Below, in pieces: positions 63,999 through 64,000 of a stretch of 64,000 nt of DNA. The position numbers and the translations under genes are program-made. How positions within the stretch are numbered: the first letter of the stretch is position 1; each line of letters opens with the position of its first letter. The notes beneath the pieces were generated by a model, which did not search any database, had not been told where the DNA came from, and was given only the letters and a program-made list of their open reading frames with translations. This DNA is from Candidatus Altimarinota bacterium (GTDB taxonomy: Bacteria > Patescibacteriota > JACMRA01), in assembly GCA_012031925.1 (NCBI GenBank), contig JAAUSE010000001.1:1-64000 (forward strand), read 5' to 3'.

Positions 63999-64000
63999 AG

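Noticed and set aside
1-64000. Alternative genetic code (UGA as glycine, as in Gracilibacteria/Absconditabacteria)
   Set aside because: Long conserved genes such as phosphoketolase and the beta-CASP nuclease read through without any UGA, and the frame breaks need base insertions, not UGA read-through. For example the break in the 37.7-kb gene shows a UGA only after the frame is already wrong.

Overview
The window looks like a piece of a Candidate Phyla Radiation (Patescibacteria) chromosome. It is AT-rich, uses the standard code (UGA acts as a stop), and has few biosynthetic genes. Energy genes are fermentative (phosphoketolase, acetate kinase, D-lactate dehydrogenase), and much of the coding length is very large secreted beta-sandwich proteins. 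The exact lineage cannot be fixed from this window. No rRNA, tRNA, insertion sequence or CRISPR array was seen.

Layout. 1-2900: end of a secreted protein, a VIT1/CCC1 metal transporter, a CsoR-family regulator with a recognisable operator, and a secreted bactofilin-like protein. 2970-5680 (minus): a flavin-based membrane redox unit made of a haem/FAD ferric-reductase-like protein, an FMN-binding-domain protein and its flavin transferase ApbE. 5836-11650: PurK, a secreted delta-60-repeat protein, a RecG helicase lacking its N-terminal domain, and two small unknowns. 11712-31599 (minus): one giant surface-protein gene, read here as three pieces, about 6,630 residues when two single-base lesions are repaired. 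31700-47100: membrane proteins, UvrB, a DEDDh exonuclease, a DM13 redox-domain protein, an EamA transporter, a lamin-tail-domain protein, a prolyl oligopeptidase and YbaB. 47137-53400: a secreted protein ending in an IRTGG motif, GatD-like amidotransferase, a six-hairpin glycosidase, an SPFH protein, a coiled-coil membrane protein and a block dense in palindromes. 53491-59416: phosphoketolase-acetate kinase operon, D-lactate dehydrogenase and a beta-CASP nuclease. 59488-64000 (minus): an unusual operon of glycosyltransferase, methyltransferase, two divergent dCTP-deaminase-fold proteins, an MccF-like peptidase and a degenerate alanyl-tRNA-synthetase-like protein.

Two genome-wide signals matter to any reader. 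First, at least 17 genes or gene junctions need a one-base correction to read through, and 16 of the 17 are one base short, mostly in A/T runs. This points to homopolymer undercalling in the sequence rather than mass gene decay. Coordinates below span the repaired genes where the repair is convincing. Second, many genes carry a TTGAC(A/C/T)-17 bp-TATAAT-like promoter whose -10 box ends 6-8 bases before the start codon, so their mRNAs should be leaderless. Divergent gene pairs often have their two -35 boxes back to back, 1-7 bp apart.

The strongest candidates for something undescribed are the palindrome array at 52.9-53.4 kb, the nucleotide/aminoacyl-like operon at 59.5-62.3 kb, the giant surface gene, and the minimal flavinylated electron-transfer unit.
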